Positions 48,464 through 58,160 of a stretch of DNA of 64,000 nucleotides are shown one piece after another (position 1 is the first letter of the stretch; the number at the start of each line of letters is the position of its first letter). The stretch spans positions 62,001 to 126,000 of the forward strand of contig NZ_JADOBI010000006.1 in the NCBI RefSeq assembly GCF_015644585.1, written 5' to 3'. The notes below the pieces were generated by a model. That model searched no databases, had not been told where the DNA came from, and saw only the letters and a list, made by a program, of their open reading frames with translations. The position numbers and the translations under genes were made by a program. This DNA is from Rahnella laticis (GTDB taxonomy: Bacteria; Pseudomonadota; Gammaproteobacteria; Enterobacterales; Enterobacteriaceae).

Positions 48464-48735
48464 TTGTAGCTGTACCCCTAATCCCTATGACCCATAATCT
48501 GAAGTGATATTTAAGAAAAATATTTTGAAATTCAGAATATTGCGAAATGTGTTACGGAATATAAAATTCGCAAGAAGCGCGGCGAAGGATAATAACTATC
48601 CGACTAAAAAGCCATCATATAAAGCGTAGCAGCCCGACAGTTTTTTCGACCAATTTCTGCACTGTCAGCGGCGCAATTGTGTGAAACAATGGCGAAGGAT
48701 TTTGGAAGATAACTGTGTGGAAGGCGACAGGTAAC

Positions 48736-49209
48736 ATGAAGACCAAACTGATTACCCGCGAAGGCTACGACAAGCTCAAAACTGAGCTGGATTTTCTGTG
48801 GCGAGAAGAGCGTCCGGAAGTTACCAAAAAGGTGACCTGGGCCGCCAGTCTGGGTGACCGCAGTGAAAATGCCGATTATCAGTACAACAAAAAACGTCTG
48901 CGCGAAATCGACCGCCGCATCCGCTATCTGACCAAATGCCTGGAACAACTGCGCATTGTCGATTATTCACCGCAGCAGGACGGCAAAGTGTTCTTCGGCG
49001 CGTGGGTGGAAGTGGAAAATGACGACGGCGATATCAAGCGCTTTCGCATCGTCGGTTATGACGAAATCTTTGGCCGTAAAGACTACATTTCTATCGACTC
49101 CCCGATGGCGCGCGCGCTGCTGAAAAAGGAAGTCGGCGACAGTCTGGTGGTCACCACGCCGGTCGGCGATGCGACCTGGTACGTCAATGAAATCGACTAC
49201 GGCAAATAA
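48736..49209 (+). CDS. greB: Transcript cleavage factor GreB
   Basis: 157 residues from ATG 48736 (MKTKLITREGYDKL). An N-terminal coiled-coil finger (TELDFLWREERPEVTKKV...LREIDRRIRYL) with the acidic tip, where GreB keeps D/E residues (SENADY), and a C-terminal FKBP-like domain. It enters the RNA polymerase secondary channel and stimulates cleavage of backtracked RNA. Precedes tex as in E. coli; ompR, its usual neighbour, is here separated by pbpC-yfhM. Confidence 0.96.
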   Translation: MKTKLITREGYDKLKTELDFLWREERPEVTKKVTWAASLGDRSENADYQYNKKRLREIDRRIRYLTKCLEQLRIVDYSPQQDGKVFFGAWVEVENDDGDIKRFRIVGYDEIFGRKDYISIDSPMARALLKKEVGDSLVVTTPVGDATWYVNEIDYGK

Positions 49210-49328
49210 TCAGATAACGCCCAAAACGTGAGGCACATCGTCCCGACGGCTGGCATTTTCAGCCTTCAAATCGTATAACGGTGCCCTGTATTTACGTCAC
49301 TCACTAACGAAAAACTGATACCAGACCT

Positions 49329-51662
49329 ATGAATGATCAACTGAGCCGCATTATCGCAAGTGAATTGCAGGTTCGCCCGGAGCAGGTTGCTTCCGTGGTG
49401 CGTCTGCTGGATGAAGGTAATACCGTGCCCTTTATTGCGCGGTATCGTAAGGAAGTCACCGGTGGGTTGGATGATACCCAGTTGCGTCAGTTAGACACAC
49501 GTCTGGGGTATCTGCGTGAGCTGGAAGACCGCCGCCAGACCATTCTCAAATCTATCGAAGAACAGGGCAAACTGAGCGACGATCTGGCTAAAGCAATTAG
49601 CACCACGCTGAGCAAAACTGAGCTGGAAGACCTTTATCTGCCGTTTAAACCCAAACGCCGTACGCGCGGGCAGATAGCGATTGAAGCAGGCCTTGAGCCG
49701 CTGGCCGATCTGCTGTGGAATGAACCGCAGAACGAGCCGGAAACCACTGCCGCTAAATTTGTCGATGCCGAAAAAGGCGTCGCCGATACCAAAGCCGCGC
49801 TCGATGGCGCACGCTACATTCTGATGGAACGCTTTGCCGAAGATGCGTCTCTGCTGGCGAAAGTCCGTGATTACCTGTGGAAAAATGCGCATCTGACTTC
49901 CCGTATGGTCGATGGCAAAGAGCAGGAAGGCGCGAAATTCCGCGATTATTTCGATCACCATGAACCCATTTCTCAGGTGCCTTCGCACCGCGCGCTGGCG
50001 ATGTTCCGCGGCCGCAACGAAGGCGTGCTGCAACTGGCGCTGAATGCCGATCCGCAACACGATGAACCGCCAAAAGAAAGCTACGCCGAACAGCTGATTA
50101 TCGATCATCTGGGCCTGCGTCTGAACAACGCTCCTGCCGACGTCTGGCGTCGCGCGGTGGTGAACTGGACGTGGCGCATCAAAGTACTGCTGCATCTCGA
50201 AACCGAGCTGATGGGCACCGTGCGTGAACGCGCTGAAGACGAAGCGATTAACGTTTTCGCCCGCAACATGCATGATTTGCTGATGGCCGCACCGGCCGGA
50301 ATGCGCGCTACCATGGGCCTCGATCCGGGTCTGCGTACCGGCGTAAAAGTCGCCGTTGTGGATAACACTGGCAAACTGGTGGATATCGATACGGTTTATC
50401 CCCACACCGGTCAGGCGGCGAAAGCGGCGCAGCAGGTTGCCGCGCTGTGCATCAAACATAACGTTGAGCTGGTGGCGATCGGCAACGGTACCGCTTCCCG
50501 CGAGACCGAACGTTTCTTCCTTGATCTGCAAAAACAATTCCCGAAAGTGATTGCGCAGAAAGTGATCGTCAGTGAGGCAGGCGCGTCCGTCTATTCCGCT
50601 TCCGAACTGGCCGCGCTGGAATTCCCGGATCTGGACGTATCGATTCGCGGTGCGGTCTCCATTGCCCGTCGTTTGCAGGATCCGCTGGCCGAGCTGGTGA
50701 AAATCGATCCGAAATCCATCGGTGTCGGTCAGTACCAGCACGACGTCAGTCAGAGCTTACTGGCGAAAAAACTCGATGCCGTGGTCGAAGACTGCGTGAA
50801 CGCCGTGGGTGTGGATCTGAACACCGCATCGGTTCCGCTGCTGACCCGCGTTGCAGGCCTGACCCGCATGATGGCGCAGAATATCGTGAACTGGCGAGAC
50901 GAAAACGGGCAGTTCCGCAACCGCGAACAGCTGCTAAAAGTGAGCCGTCTGGGGCCAAAAGCCTTCGAACAGTGCGCGGGCTTCCTGCGCATCAACCATG
51001 GCGATAACCCGCTCGATGCCTCAACGGTTCACCCGGAAACCTATCCGGTCGTCGAACGCATTCTGGCCGCCACACAGCTGGCGCTGAAAGAGCTGATGGG
51101 CGATTCCAACGCGCTGCGCGGCCTGAAAGCCAGCGAATTCACCGACGACAAATTCGGTGTGCCGACCGTTACCGACATCATCAAAGAGCTGGAAAAACCG
51201 GGGCACGATCCGCGTCCTGAGTTCAAAACCGCGACCTTTGCCGATGGCGTGGAAACCATGAATGACCTGATGCCGGGCATGATCCTCGAAGGTTCGGTCA
51301 CTAACGTCACCAACTTCGGTGCGTTCGTGGATATCGGCGTTCATCAGGACGGACTGGTACACATTTCTTCACTGGCGAACAAATTCGTCGAAGATCCGCA
51401 CACCGTGGTGAAAGCCGGCGATATCGTTAAAGTCAAAGTGATGGAAGTTGATTTACAGCGTAAACGTATCGCCCTGACCATGCGTCTGGACGAACAACCG
51501 GGTGAAGCCCCTGCACGGCGCTCCTCTGCACCGGCGGCAGGCAATAACCGTGATGCGCAAAAACGTCCTGCGGCAAATAAACCGGCGGGACGTAATTCCG
51601 CTCCGGCCGGGAATAATGCGATGGCCGATGCACTGGCCGCCGCGATGGGTAAAAAACGCTAA
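49329..51662 (+). CDS. yhgF: Tex/YhgF RNA-binding transcription accessory protein
   Basis: 777 residues: Tex N-terminal helical domain ([17 protein letters not shown]), a YqgF/RuvC-like domain ([15 protein letters not shown]), helix-hairpin-helix motifs ([37 protein letters not shown]), and a C-terminal S1 domain at about 645-720 ([20 protein letters not shown]). An Ala/Asn-rich tail ends GKKR. It binds nucleic acids and is implicated in transcription and translation quality control. A terminator follows. Confidence 0.95.
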   Translation: MNDQLSRIIASELQVRPEQVASVVRLLDEGNTVPFIARYRKEVTGGLDDTQLRQLDTRLGYLRELEDRRQTILKSIEEQGKLSDDLAKAISTTLSKTELEDLYLPFKPKRRTRGQIAIEAGLEPLADLLWNEPQNEPETTAAKFVDAEKGVADTKAALDGARYILMERFAEDASLLAKVRDYLWKNAHLTSRMVDGKEQEGAKFRDYFDHHEPISQVPSHRALAMFRGRNEGVLQLALNADPQHDEPPKESYAEQLIIDHLGLRLNNAPADVWRRAVVNWTWRIKVLLHLETELMGTVRERAEDEAINVFARNMHDLLMAAPAGMRATMGLDPGLRTGVKVAVVDNTGKLVDIDTVYPHTGQAAKAAQQVAALCIKHNVELVAIGNGTASRETERFFLDLQKQFPKVIAQKVIVSEAGASVYSASELAALEFPDLDVSIRGAVSIARRLQDPLAELVKIDPKSIGVGQYQHDVSQSLLAKKLDAVVEDCVNAVGVDLNTASVPLLTRVAGLTRMMAQNIVNWRDENGQFRNREQLLKVSRLGPKAFEQCAGFLRINHGDNPLDASTVHPETYPVVERILAATQLALKELMGDSNALRGLKASEFTDDKFGVPTVTDIIKELEKPGHDPRPEFKTATFADGVETMNDLMPGMILEGSVTNVTNFGAFVDIGVHQDGLVHISSLANKFVEDPHTVVKAGDIVKVKVMEVDLQRKRIALTMRLDEQPGEAPARRSSAPAAGNNRDAQKRPAANKPAGRNSAPAGNNAMADALAAAMGKKR

Positions 51663-51687
51663 TTTTTCCCTTTTCACCTTTCAAACG

Positions 51688-51718
51688 AAAGCCGCTGATA
51701 ACCAGCGGCTTTTTTTAT
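51688..51718 (+). terminator. Rho-independent terminator of tex
   Basis: AAAGCCGCTG (51688-51697), loop ATAAC, CAGCGGCTTT (51703-51712), then a run of T. Confidence 0.93.
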
Positions 51719-51765
51719 GTATTTTTTTTCGACACTTTTTAAACTCTGTCCTAATGAATCAATCA

Positions 51766-51779
51766 CTGAGGTAAATCAA
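51766..51779. promoter_or_regulatory. Possible FNR site upstream of feoABC
   Basis: CTGAGGTAAATCAA: the right half ATCAA is perfect and the left half matches 3 of 5 of TTGAT. feoABC of E. coli is FNR-activated, which supports the reading, but the distance to the Fur box is over 90 bp. Confidence 0.4.
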
Positions 51780-51871
51780 TAAAACAGCTGCCCCACAGGC
51801 ATAGCATAGCCTCGCGGTGGAGATACCCGTGAAGAGGCCAACCTCTTTTCTTTTGTCTCCTCACGCGTACT

Positions 51872-51890
51872 AATTATGATAACTATTCTC
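51872..51890. promoter_or_regulatory. Fur box of feoABC
   Basis: A 19-bp window matching 14 of 19 positions of GATAATGATAATCATTATC; the core is ATGATAACTATTCTC. It overlaps a -10-like TATGAT (51875-51880), so Fe-Fur binding would block polymerase. Confidence 0.72.
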
Positions 51891-52087
51891 GTTTGTACTT
51901 CTTTGCGTATTCGCTACGCCGTCAGTTTCAGGCTGACAATTTCGCACCAGGGACAATTTCTGAGCAATTCTTTTTGCCACAATAATCGCAGTTAAGTGGG
52001 AACACCGGGCAAGGAAGCGCGGCACTGCAGGACCTTTACTCTCCTGCCGCCGTCTCCACATTTACCGGATCGCTTCGCGAGGAAACT

Positions 52088-52312
52088 ATGCAACTTAAAT
52101 CAAAATGTGCTTATAAAATTACCGGCTTTTCCCATGAGATTAGCCCGGCTTACCGCCAGAAACTGCTCTCACTGGGCATGCTGCCGGGATCATTCTTCAA
52201 CATTATCCGCGTCGCGCCGATGGGTGATCCGGTGCAAATCGAAACCCGCCGCACCAGCCTTGTGGTCAGAAAGAAAGACCTCGACCTTCTCCAGCTCGAG
52301 ATATTGGCCTGA
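52088..52312 (+). CDS. feoA: Ferrous iron transport accessory protein FeoA
   Basis: 74-residue SH3-like cytoplasmic protein ([48 protein letters not shown] in E. coli-like order) that supports FeoB-dependent Fe2+ uptake. RBS GAGGAAACT before the ATG. It lies 95 bp ahead of feoB. Confidence 0.95.
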   Translation: MQLKSKCAYKITGFSHEISPAYRQKLLSLGMLPGSFFNIIRVAPMGDPVQIETRRTSLVVRKKDLDLLQLEILA

Positions 52313-52407
52313 TCTTCAGCATCTGGCCACGTAGTCGTTTTGACCTTTTTGGGGCGGGCCGCTTTGACTCCCCGCGTTTTCCCTTTCTCACACGTAGATC
52401 TTAACGT

Positions 52408-54726
52408 ATGAAACCATTGACTATCGGCCTGATTGGTAACCCCAACTCAGGCAAAACCACGCTTTTCAATCAGTTAACCGGCTCCCGTCAGCGCGTCGGT
52501 AACTGGGCCGGTGTGACTGTAGAACGCAAGGAAGGCCATTTCTCCACAGAAGACCATCAGGTCACTCTGGTGGATTTGCCGGGCACATATTCCCTGACGA
52601 CCATTTCCGAGCAGACCTCGCTCGATGAACAAATCGCCTGCCATTACATTCTGAGCGGCGACGCGGATCTGATGATCAACGTGGTCGATGCCTCAAATCT
52701 TGAACGCAATCTGTATCTGACCTTACAACTGCTTGAGCTCGGCGTTCCGTGCATCGTCGCGCTCAATATGCTCGACATCGCTAAGATCCAGAATATCAAC
52801 ATTGATATCCCTGCACTTTCCGCCCGTCTGGGCTGCCCGGTCGTCGCGCTGGTTTCCACCCGCGCCAGCGGTATCAAAGAACTGAAAGCCGCCATCGATA
52901 CGATCCCGCAGGTCGAAAAACTCGAACGCGTGACCTATCATCCGGTTCTGCAGCAGGAAGTGGACGTACTCGCGGCTGCCATGCCGGAAAACATGGCGAT
53001 GCAACAACGCCGCTGGCTGGCGCTGCAAATTCTCGAAGGGGATATTTACAGCCAGACTCACGCGGGTAACGCACAAAAACTGCTGCCGGAAGTGAAAACG
53101 CGCCTGGCCGAACAACAGGTTGACGATCCTGCCCTGCTGATCGCCGATGCGCGCTATCAGAGCATTGCGTCGCTTTGCGCGGCGGTCAGTAATTCACACC
53201 TCACCGCGCCAAATAAACTGACGCAGGTGCTCGACCGCGTGATCCTCAACCGATTCCTCGGCGTGCCGATTTTCCTGCTGGTGATGTACCTGATGTTCGT
53301 GCTGGCGATCAACATCGGCGGCGCGCTGCAACCGATTTTTGATATCGGCTCTGCGGCCATTTTTATTCAGGGCATGCAGTGGATTGGCTTTACGCTGCAC
53401 TTCCCGCAGTGGCTGACGATTTTCCTTGCGCAGGGTATTGGCGGCGGTATCAACACCGTTCTGCCGCTGGTTCCGCAAATCGGCATGATGTACCTGTTCC
53501 TCTCTTTCCTTGAGGATTCCGGTTACATGGCGCGCGCTGCGTTTGTGATGGATCGCCTGATGCAATCGCTCGGCCTGCCGGGCAAATCTTTCGTGCCGCT
53601 GATTGTCGGTTTCGGCTGTAACGTGCCGTCCATTATGGGTGCCCGTACGCTGGATGCGCCGCGTGAACGTCTGATCACCGTCATGATGGCACCGTTTATG
53701 TCCTGCGGTGCGCGTCTGGCGATTTTCGCCGTCTTCTCCGCCGCTTTCTTCGGGCAGGACGGCGCATCCGTCGTCTTCTCGCTGTATCTGCTGGGTATTG
53801 TCGTCGCGATCCTGACCGGGCTTTTGCTGAAATATACCATCATGCGCGGCGAAGCGTCTCCGTTCGTGATGGAACTGCCGGTGTATCACGTTCCGCATCT
53901 GAAAAGCCTGCTGCTGCAAACCTGGCAGCGTCTGAAAGGTTTCGTGCTGCGTGCCGGTAAAGTGATCGTGGTCGCCAGTATTTTCATCGGCGCGCTAAAC
54001 AGCTTCTCCTTCAGCGGCCAGGCGGTCGATAATATTAATGACTCCGCGCTGGCGTCGGTGAGTAAAGTGCTGACACCGGTGCTTATCCCGATGGGCGTTC
54101 ATCCGGATAACTGGCAGGCTACCGTCGGGCTGGTCACCGGTGCGATGGCGAAAGAAGTGGTCGTCGGGACGCTCAATACGTTGTATACCGCCGAGCACAT
54201 CACCAATGAAGAGTTTGATGCCGCGAATTTCAACCTGCTGAGCGAGCTGAACGGCGCAGTCCAGCAAACCTGGCAGGGCCTGAAAGATACCTTCAGCATC
54301 AGCGTACTTTCTAACCCTATCGAAGCCAGCAAAGGCGACGGCGAAATGGGCGTCAGCTCAATGGGCGTGATGAGCACTAAATTTGGCTCCGCGGTTTCGG
54401 CTTACAGCTATCTGATTTTTGTACTGCTTTACGTCCCTTGTGTTTCCGTAATGGGCGCAATCGCCCGCGAAACCAGCCGCAGCTGGATGACATTCTCCAT
54501 TTTCTGGGGGCTGAATGTTGCCTACTCGCTGGCTACGCTGTTCTATCAGGCCGCTACGTTCAGCGATCATCCGGGACACAGCGCACTCATCATATTGATT
54601 GTGCTGATCTTCAACGCCGTGGTGCTCACCAGCCTGCGCAAAGCGCGCAGCCGCGTCAGCGTTCATCTGCAACCGCGCAACGTGGCGGCCTGTTGTGAAC
54701 CCGCCACCGGCAGCGATTGCCACTAG
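52408..54726 (+). CDS. feoB: Ferrous iron permease FeoB
   Basis: 772 residues. The N-terminal cytoplasmic G domain has G1 GNPNSGKTT (10-18), G3 DLPGTYSL and G4-like NMLD; then a GDI helical region, and from about residue 280 a polytopic membrane domain with Gate motifs ([27 protein letters not shown]). It imports Fe2+ across the inner membrane when iron is soluble, mainly in anoxic conditions. Cotranscribed with feoA and feoC. Confidence 0.97.
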   Translation: MKPLTIGLIGNPNSGKTTLFNQLTGSRQRVGNWAGVTVERKEGHFSTEDHQVTLVDLPGTYSLTTISEQTSLDEQIACHYILSGDADLMINVVDASNLERNLYLTLQLLELGVPCIVALNMLDIAKIQNINIDIPALSARLGCPVVALVSTRASGIKELKAAIDTIPQVEKLERVTYHPVLQQEVDVLAAAMPENMAMQQRRWLALQILEGDIYSQTHAGNAQKLLPEVKTRLAEQQVDDPALLIADARYQSIASLCAAVSNSHLTAPNKLTQVLDRVILNRFLGVPIFLLVMYLMFVLAINIGGALQPIFDIGSAAIFIQGMQWIGFTLHFPQWLTIFLAQGIGGGINTVLPLVPQIGMMYLFLSFLEDSGYMARAAFVMDRLMQSLGLPGKSFVPLIVGFGCNVPSIMGARTLDAPRERLITVMMAPFMSCGARLAIFAVFSAAFFGQDGASVVFSLYLLGIVVAILTGLLLKYTIMRGEASPFVMELPVYHVPHLKSLLLQTWQRLKGFVLRAGKVIVVASIFIGALNSFSFSGQAVDNINDSALASVSKVLTPVLIPMGVHPDNWQATVGLVTGAMAKEVVVGTLNTLYTAEHITNEEFDAANFNLLSELNGAVQQTWQGLKDTFSISVLSNPIEASKGDGEMGVSSMGVMSTKFGSAVSAYSYLIFVLLYVPCVSVMGAIARETSRSWMTFSIFWGLNVAYSLATLFYQAATFSDHPGHSALIILIVLIFNAVVLTSLRKARSRVSVHLQPRNVAACCEPATGSDCH

Positions 54727-54734
54727 GAGAAATG

Positions 54735-54971
54735 ATGGCCAGTCTGATTCAGGTACGCGACAGCCTTGCGCTGGCCGGGCGGGCAGATGCCCGCCAGCTC
54801 AGCCGCCAGCTGAATACGCCTCAACCACTGATTGAAGCGATGCTCGAAAGGCTGGTCGCCATGCGAAAAGCGAAAACGGTCGACGCCGATGACAGCTGCC
54901 TGAGCGGCAGTTGTAAAAGCTGCGCCGACGGCAAAAAATGCCTGACGGTTTCCTATACGCTCATTAACTAA
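54735..54971 (+). CDS. feoC: Fe-S-containing FeoB-stabilising protein FeoC
   Basis: 78 residues from the second of two adjacent ATGs ([20 protein letters not shown]). A winged-helix fold followed by a cysteine loop [15 protein letters not shown], which can bind an oxygen-labile Fe-S cluster. FeoC protects FeoB from proteolysis at low oxygen. It begins 8 bp after the feoB stop. Confidence 0.94.
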   Translation: MASLIQVRDSLALAGRADARQLSRQLNTPQPLIEAMLERLVAMRKAKTVDADDSCLSGSCKSCADGKKCLTVSYTLIN

Positions 54972-54986
54972 GGCACGTCGCCCTTA

Positions 54987-55013
54987 CTGAATAGTCGCGC
55001 TGCGGCTATTCAG
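54987..55013 (+). terminator. Hairpin after feoC, probable terminator
   Basis: CTGAATAG (54987-54994) pairs with CTATTCAG (55006-55013), with inner CGC/GCG pairs. No T tract follows, so the termination type is uncertain. Confidence 0.5.
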
Positions 55014-55061
55014 CTATCATCCACAGGTCGCAACGGCCATGAATGCGCCGCAGGAGCCTGC

Positions 55062-55982
55062 ATGATCGACAGTGAAATTACCTTCCGTAAACTTGAAATT
55101 TTCCTCGCCTACATGGAAAAGCAGAACATCACCCGCGCAGCCGAACAACTCGGCCTGAGCAGCGTCAGCGTGCATCGCGCCCTGCATTCGCTGGAAGAAG
55201 GCCTGCGCTGCCCGCTGTTTATCCACCGCGGGCGAAACCTGCTGCCGCTGCCTGCCGCCGAGGCATTGCTGGAACACGCGACCCAGGTCATCGAGCAGAT
55301 GGAACACGGTATTTTAGCCACGCAGCGCGCCGCCGGTTTTGGTGATAAACGGCTTAAAGTCGGCACGCTCTATTCGCTGACGCTGGAAACCATTCCCCGT
55401 TTAATTATGGGGCTGAAAATGCGGCGTCCGGAGCTTGAACTGGAACTGGTGATGGGCTCGAACAACGATCTGCTGCAAAAGCTGGAGGACGGACAGCTGG
55501 ATGCAATTCTGATTTCCACCAGCGACTCCAGCGTCGATGCCCAGCGTTACGATCAGTTGCCGTTATTTCAGGACGATATTTTCCTCGCTGCACCCGCCAG
55601 TTCCGATCTGGCATGTGAAGGCACCGCCGATTTGCGTGATTTTAAGCAGAAGAAATTTGTCTCGCTGGCGGAAGGTTTCGCGACTTACCACGGATTTCAG
55701 GAAGCCTTTCAGGTGGCCGGTTTCGAACCGGATATCGTCACACGCGTGAACGACATTTTCTCGATGCTGAGCCTGGTGCAGGCGGGTGTCGGGTACACGC
55801 TGATCCCCGGCAGAATGAAAGGGGTGTATGAAAATACGGTCCGGCTTTTGCCGCTGGCCGAAGCCTACCAGATGCGCCAGACCATCGCGCTGGTGTTCCC
55901 GCACAGCCGCGAACACGATCCGAACTTACTCGCGCTGGCGGCAGAAAGCCGGATGTATGCGCTAGCGAACAGAAAGCGTTGA
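55062..55982 (+). CDS. mdcR: LysR-type regulator of malonate decarboxylase, MdcR
   Basis: 306 residues. An N-terminal winged helix (RKLEIFLAYMEKQNITRAAEQLGLSSVSVHRALHSLEEGLRCPLF, first 65 residues) and a C-terminal LysR substrate-binding domain. The pairing with the mdc operon identifies it as MdcR, which activates mdc genes with malonate as effector. It is on the plus strand, convergent with the DUF2442 gene, whose 3' end it overlaps by 21 bp. Confidence 0.88.
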   Translation: MIDSEITFRKLEIFLAYMEKQNITRAAEQLGLSSVSVHRALHSLEEGLRCPLFIHRGRNLLPLPAAEALLEHATQVIEQMEHGILATQRAAGFGDKRLKVGTLYSLTLETIPRLIMGLKMRRPELELELVMGSNNDLLQKLEDGQLDAILISTSDSSVDAQRYDQLPLFQDDIFLAAPASSDLACEGTADLRDFKQKKFVSLAEGFATYHGFQEAFQVAGFEPDIVTRVNDIFSMLSLVQAGVGYTLIPGRMKGVYENTVRLLPLAEAYQMRQTIALVFPHSREHDPNLLALAAESRMYALANRKR

Positions 55983-56228
55983 ATCAACGGGATACAGGGC
56001 AGGTTTAACGATCTGCTTTCCCATCAGCAAACCCTCGATGGAAATATCCTCATCCAGTTCTTCCCAATGCAGGCCATAAGCGCTGATTTCGTACTTCTCA
56101 CGCTGCTGCGGCGTTGCGTTCAGTAAGGCCGGAAACTGCGTTAATGCCACTGGCAGGATCTGCCCGTCTTCGAGGCTCACCCACATCGTACCTTCATCAA
56201 AACAAACGCTTTTAGGCGAAATAGTCAT
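55962..56228 (-). CDS. DUF2442 protein of a DUF4160-DUF2442 pair
   Basis: 88 residues. The family pattern shows in VCFDEGTMWVSLEDGQILPVAL, FPALLNATPQQREKYE and ISAYGLHWEELDEDISIEGLLMGK. It begins 17 bp inside the end of the DUF4160 gene, so the two are coupled. Pairs of these small proteins recur widely and look like toxin-antitoxin modules, but I know of no demonstrated activity. Its 3' end overlaps mdcR tail-to-tail. Confidence 0.82.
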   Translation of the reverse strand: MTISPKSVCFDEGTMWVSLEDGQILPVALTQFPALLNATPQQREKYEISAYGLHWEELDEDISIEGLLMGKQIVKPALYPVDSTLSVR

Positions 56229-56451
56229 TCCATGCTCCTTGAAATATGCGCTGATAAATGTGAGTTACCGTTATGATTTCCTTGATCTCCCGGGGCGAAA
56301 AACCTGTCTGGCGACAAATCGCTACGGGAGAAAGCCACATTTTGGCTTCTTTCTGACCCGATCTTACATGAATGTGACCAGGTTCCAGAGGGTTTCCTTC
56401 ATTGGAATAAAAGAAAAAGCGGTAGTTTTTGAAGCGCAAAATCACTGGCAT
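56212..56451 (-). CDS. DUF4160 protein of a DUF4160-DUF2442 pair
   Basis: 79 residues. The family core is FKNYRFFFYSNEGNPLEPGHIHVRSG followed by EAKMWLSPV; the N...P...HIHV arrangement is the DUF4160 signature. A C-terminal basic helix (FSPREIKEIITVTHIYQRIFQ) follows. It is first in the two-gene unit and lies beyond the mdc terminator, so it is likely transcribed independently. Function unknown. Confidence 0.82.
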   Translation of the reverse strand: MPVILRFKNYRFFFYSNEGNPLEPGHIHVRSGQKEAKMWLSPVAICRQTGFSPREIKEIITVTHIYQRIFQGAWNDYFA

Positions 56452-56484
56452 GCAGGTAACGTCCTTGTGTCATCCGTGGATAAA

Positions 56485-56516
56485 AACAAAAAAGCCTTTC
56501 ACTCTGGAAAGGCTTT
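56485..56516 (-). terminator. Terminator of the mdc operon
   Basis: A perfect 10-bp stem AAAGCCTTTC (56491-56500) with GAAAGGCTTT (56507-56516). On the minus strand it is followed by TTTGTTTTTATCC, 35 bp after the mdcH stop. Confidence 0.9.
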
Positions 56517-56551
56517 GATTCCGTAGCTGCGCCAACCTATCACACTAATTT

Positions 56552-57487
56552 CTAACGCCCGTTTTCGCGTAACCGGGTTGCGAGACGTCCCGCAACATGC
56601 ATGCCGGACTGGCATACGGACAGCGCTTCGCCCTGATCCATGGCGCGTTTTGTCAGGCCGGTCAGCACACAGCCGGGCGGCATTTCGAGTGCCAGACGGA
56701 CATCGCGCTGGTAGGCCGCAACCATGGCATCCCGCCAGTTCACGGTCCGCGCCATGTTCATCGCTAAATCATCGGCGATTTTCTCCGGCTGCCAGTAAAC
56801 GCGTCCGGTCGTTCCGCTGAGATAACCGCAAACCGGGCGTGAAATTTTCACCTGTTTAAAGGCTTCCACCAGTCTGGCCGCAGGTTCATCAAGCAGCGCG
56901 CAATGCGACGGTACCGTAACCGCCAGCCGGTGAGTTTTCTGCGCGCCCTGTTCTTTCGCCAGCAGCATCACCTGTTTCATCGCGGCATCGCTGCCCGCGA
57001 TAACCAGCTGATCTTCCGCATTAATGTTGGCCAGATAAACCGGAAGATTGTCGCTGTCAACCTGCGCCACCAGCGCTTCTATTTGCGCCTGACGCAGGCC
57101 GGTGATGGCAGAAAGGCCAAAGCCTTGCGGATAAGCCTGCTGCATTAACTCGCCGCGCAGGGCGACCAGTTTTACAGCATCGGAAAATTCCAGCGCCCCC
57201 GCGATGACGGCAGCAGGAAAGGCCCCGATCGACAGCCCGCTGCAAAAATCCGCGTCGATGCCTTCGGCCTGGCATTGTTTTGCCCAAACGACACCGGCAA
57301 TCAGCAGACAGAGCTGGACCGCGCGGGTGGAATGAAAAGCGTCGGCGTTATCAAGGAGGAGAACATCTTCGCCAAGCGCCAGGCTGGCCTGTTCAATCAG
57401 GGAGTGGGTCAGGGCATTATCGGGCAAATTGTGCAGCATTTGCGGCACCTGCGGGCCCTGACCGGGGAAGGTAAATAAGATTTTCAT
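56552..57487 (-). CDS. mdcH: Malonyl-CoA:ACP transacylase of malonate decarboxylase, MdcH
   Basis: 311 residues, an acyltransferase-fold protein. The nucleophile elbow is GLSIG with S86, and the catalytic histidine lies in VPSHCALLDEPA. It opens FTFPGQGPQVPQML, typical of malonyl transferases. It charges the decarboxylase acyl carrier (MdcC) with malonyl from malonyl-CoA, giving the active malonyl/acetyl-S-ACP form. Last gene of mdcABCDEFGH. Confidence 0.93.
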   Translation of the reverse strand: MKILFTFPGQGPQVPQMLHNLPDNALTHSLIEQASLALGEDVLLLDNADAFHSTRAVQLCLLIAGVVWAKQCQAEGIDADFCSGLSIGAFPAAVIAGALEFSDAVKLVALRGELMQQAYPQGFGLSAITGLRQAQIEALVAQVDSDNLPVYLANINAEDQLVIAGSDAAMKQVMLLAKEQGAQKTHRLAVTVPSHCALLDEPAARLVEAFKQVKISRPVCGYLSGTTGRVYWQPEKIADDLAMNMARTVNWRDAMVAAYQRDVRLALEMPPGCVLTGLTKRAMDQGEALSVCQSGMHVAGRLATRLRENGR

Positions 57488-57514
57488 CGTGCTCCTTGCT
57501 TCTTTTGCCAGACA

Positions 57515-58141
57515 TCAGCCTGTCAGCGATTGCCACGGATCACGTACCCGGAACGGGCCGGTCGCGGTTTTCAGCATCACATCACCGCCGCGCAGCCATT
57601 CGCTGAGGGCAAATCCCCCTTGCGGCGTATTGATCTGAACATCGGCACGGCACGGAAGCCGCTGAAGCTGGTCGTAAAAATCGAGAAACTGCGCGGGTGT
57701 CGCCGGAAAATCGCAGCGCACCAGCAAATCCAGATCGCTGTCAGCATGCATAACAGGAATATCGCTGGCCAGCGCAAACGCACAACTGCCCGTCACGCCC
57801 CACGGGAAAGGCAGTTGCAGACTGCTTAACGTAATCAATGCCTGCACCGGTTGCTGTGAAACAAACGGGGATTGCAAAAGCGCATTGACGTCACTGACCA
57901 GCGATTCCGGCGTGACGACCCGTACCACAGCGGCCGGTTTCACCCAGGCCGCCGCACGCTGAATGCGGGTCAGCCCGCGTATCCCAACCGGAATGGCCCC
58001 GTCCGCACGCTGGTCGCGACGGACCACCAGCGGCAGCGCGGTGCGCCAGCTGCTGTTGACCCAGTCGGGTAAAACGTTGTCGCTTTCCAGCGCGGAACGG
58101 TCGCTAATCCAGATAAAATCATGGGCACGCGGGTCGGACAT
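57515..58141 (-). CDS. mdcG: Phosphoribosyl-dephospho-CoA transferase MdcG
   Basis: 208 residues. It attaches the 2'-(5''-triphosphoribosyl)-3'-dephospho-CoA prosthetic group (made by MdcB) to a serine of the carrier MdcC. The nucleotidyltransferase-like acidic pair lies in MHADSDLDLLVRCDFP near residues 134-149. Close spacing to mdcH (27 bp) and mdcF (19 bp) marks the operon. Confidence 0.92.
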   Translation of the reverse strand: MSDPRAHDFIWISDRSALESDNVLPDWVNSSWRTALPLVVRRDQRADGAIPVGIRGLTRIQRAAAWVKPAAVVRVVTPESLVSDVNALLQSPFVSQQPVQALITLSSLQLPFPWGVTGSCAFALASDIPVMHADSDLDLLVRCDFPATPAQFLDFYDQLQRLPCRADVQINTPQGGFALSEWLRGGDVMLKTATGPFRVRDPWQSLTG

Positions 58142-58160
58142 CTTTATAAATCCTGTCTTA

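Larger units (their letters stand above)
51663..52087. other. 425-bp intergenic region between tex and feoA
   Basis: Contains, left to right: the tex terminator, a possible FNR site, a small hairpin with T-rich flank (AAGAGG/CCTCTT, 51832-51847), a Fur box overlapping a -10-like TATGAT (51875-51880), and about 190 nt of apparent feoA leader with small hairpins (for example GTCAG...CTGAC near 51930). No protein gene is supported. Confidence 0.6.

Noticed and set aside
49491-50741. 416-codon open frame antisense to tex
   Set aside because: Shadow of the Tex coding sequence; no RBS or family signature.
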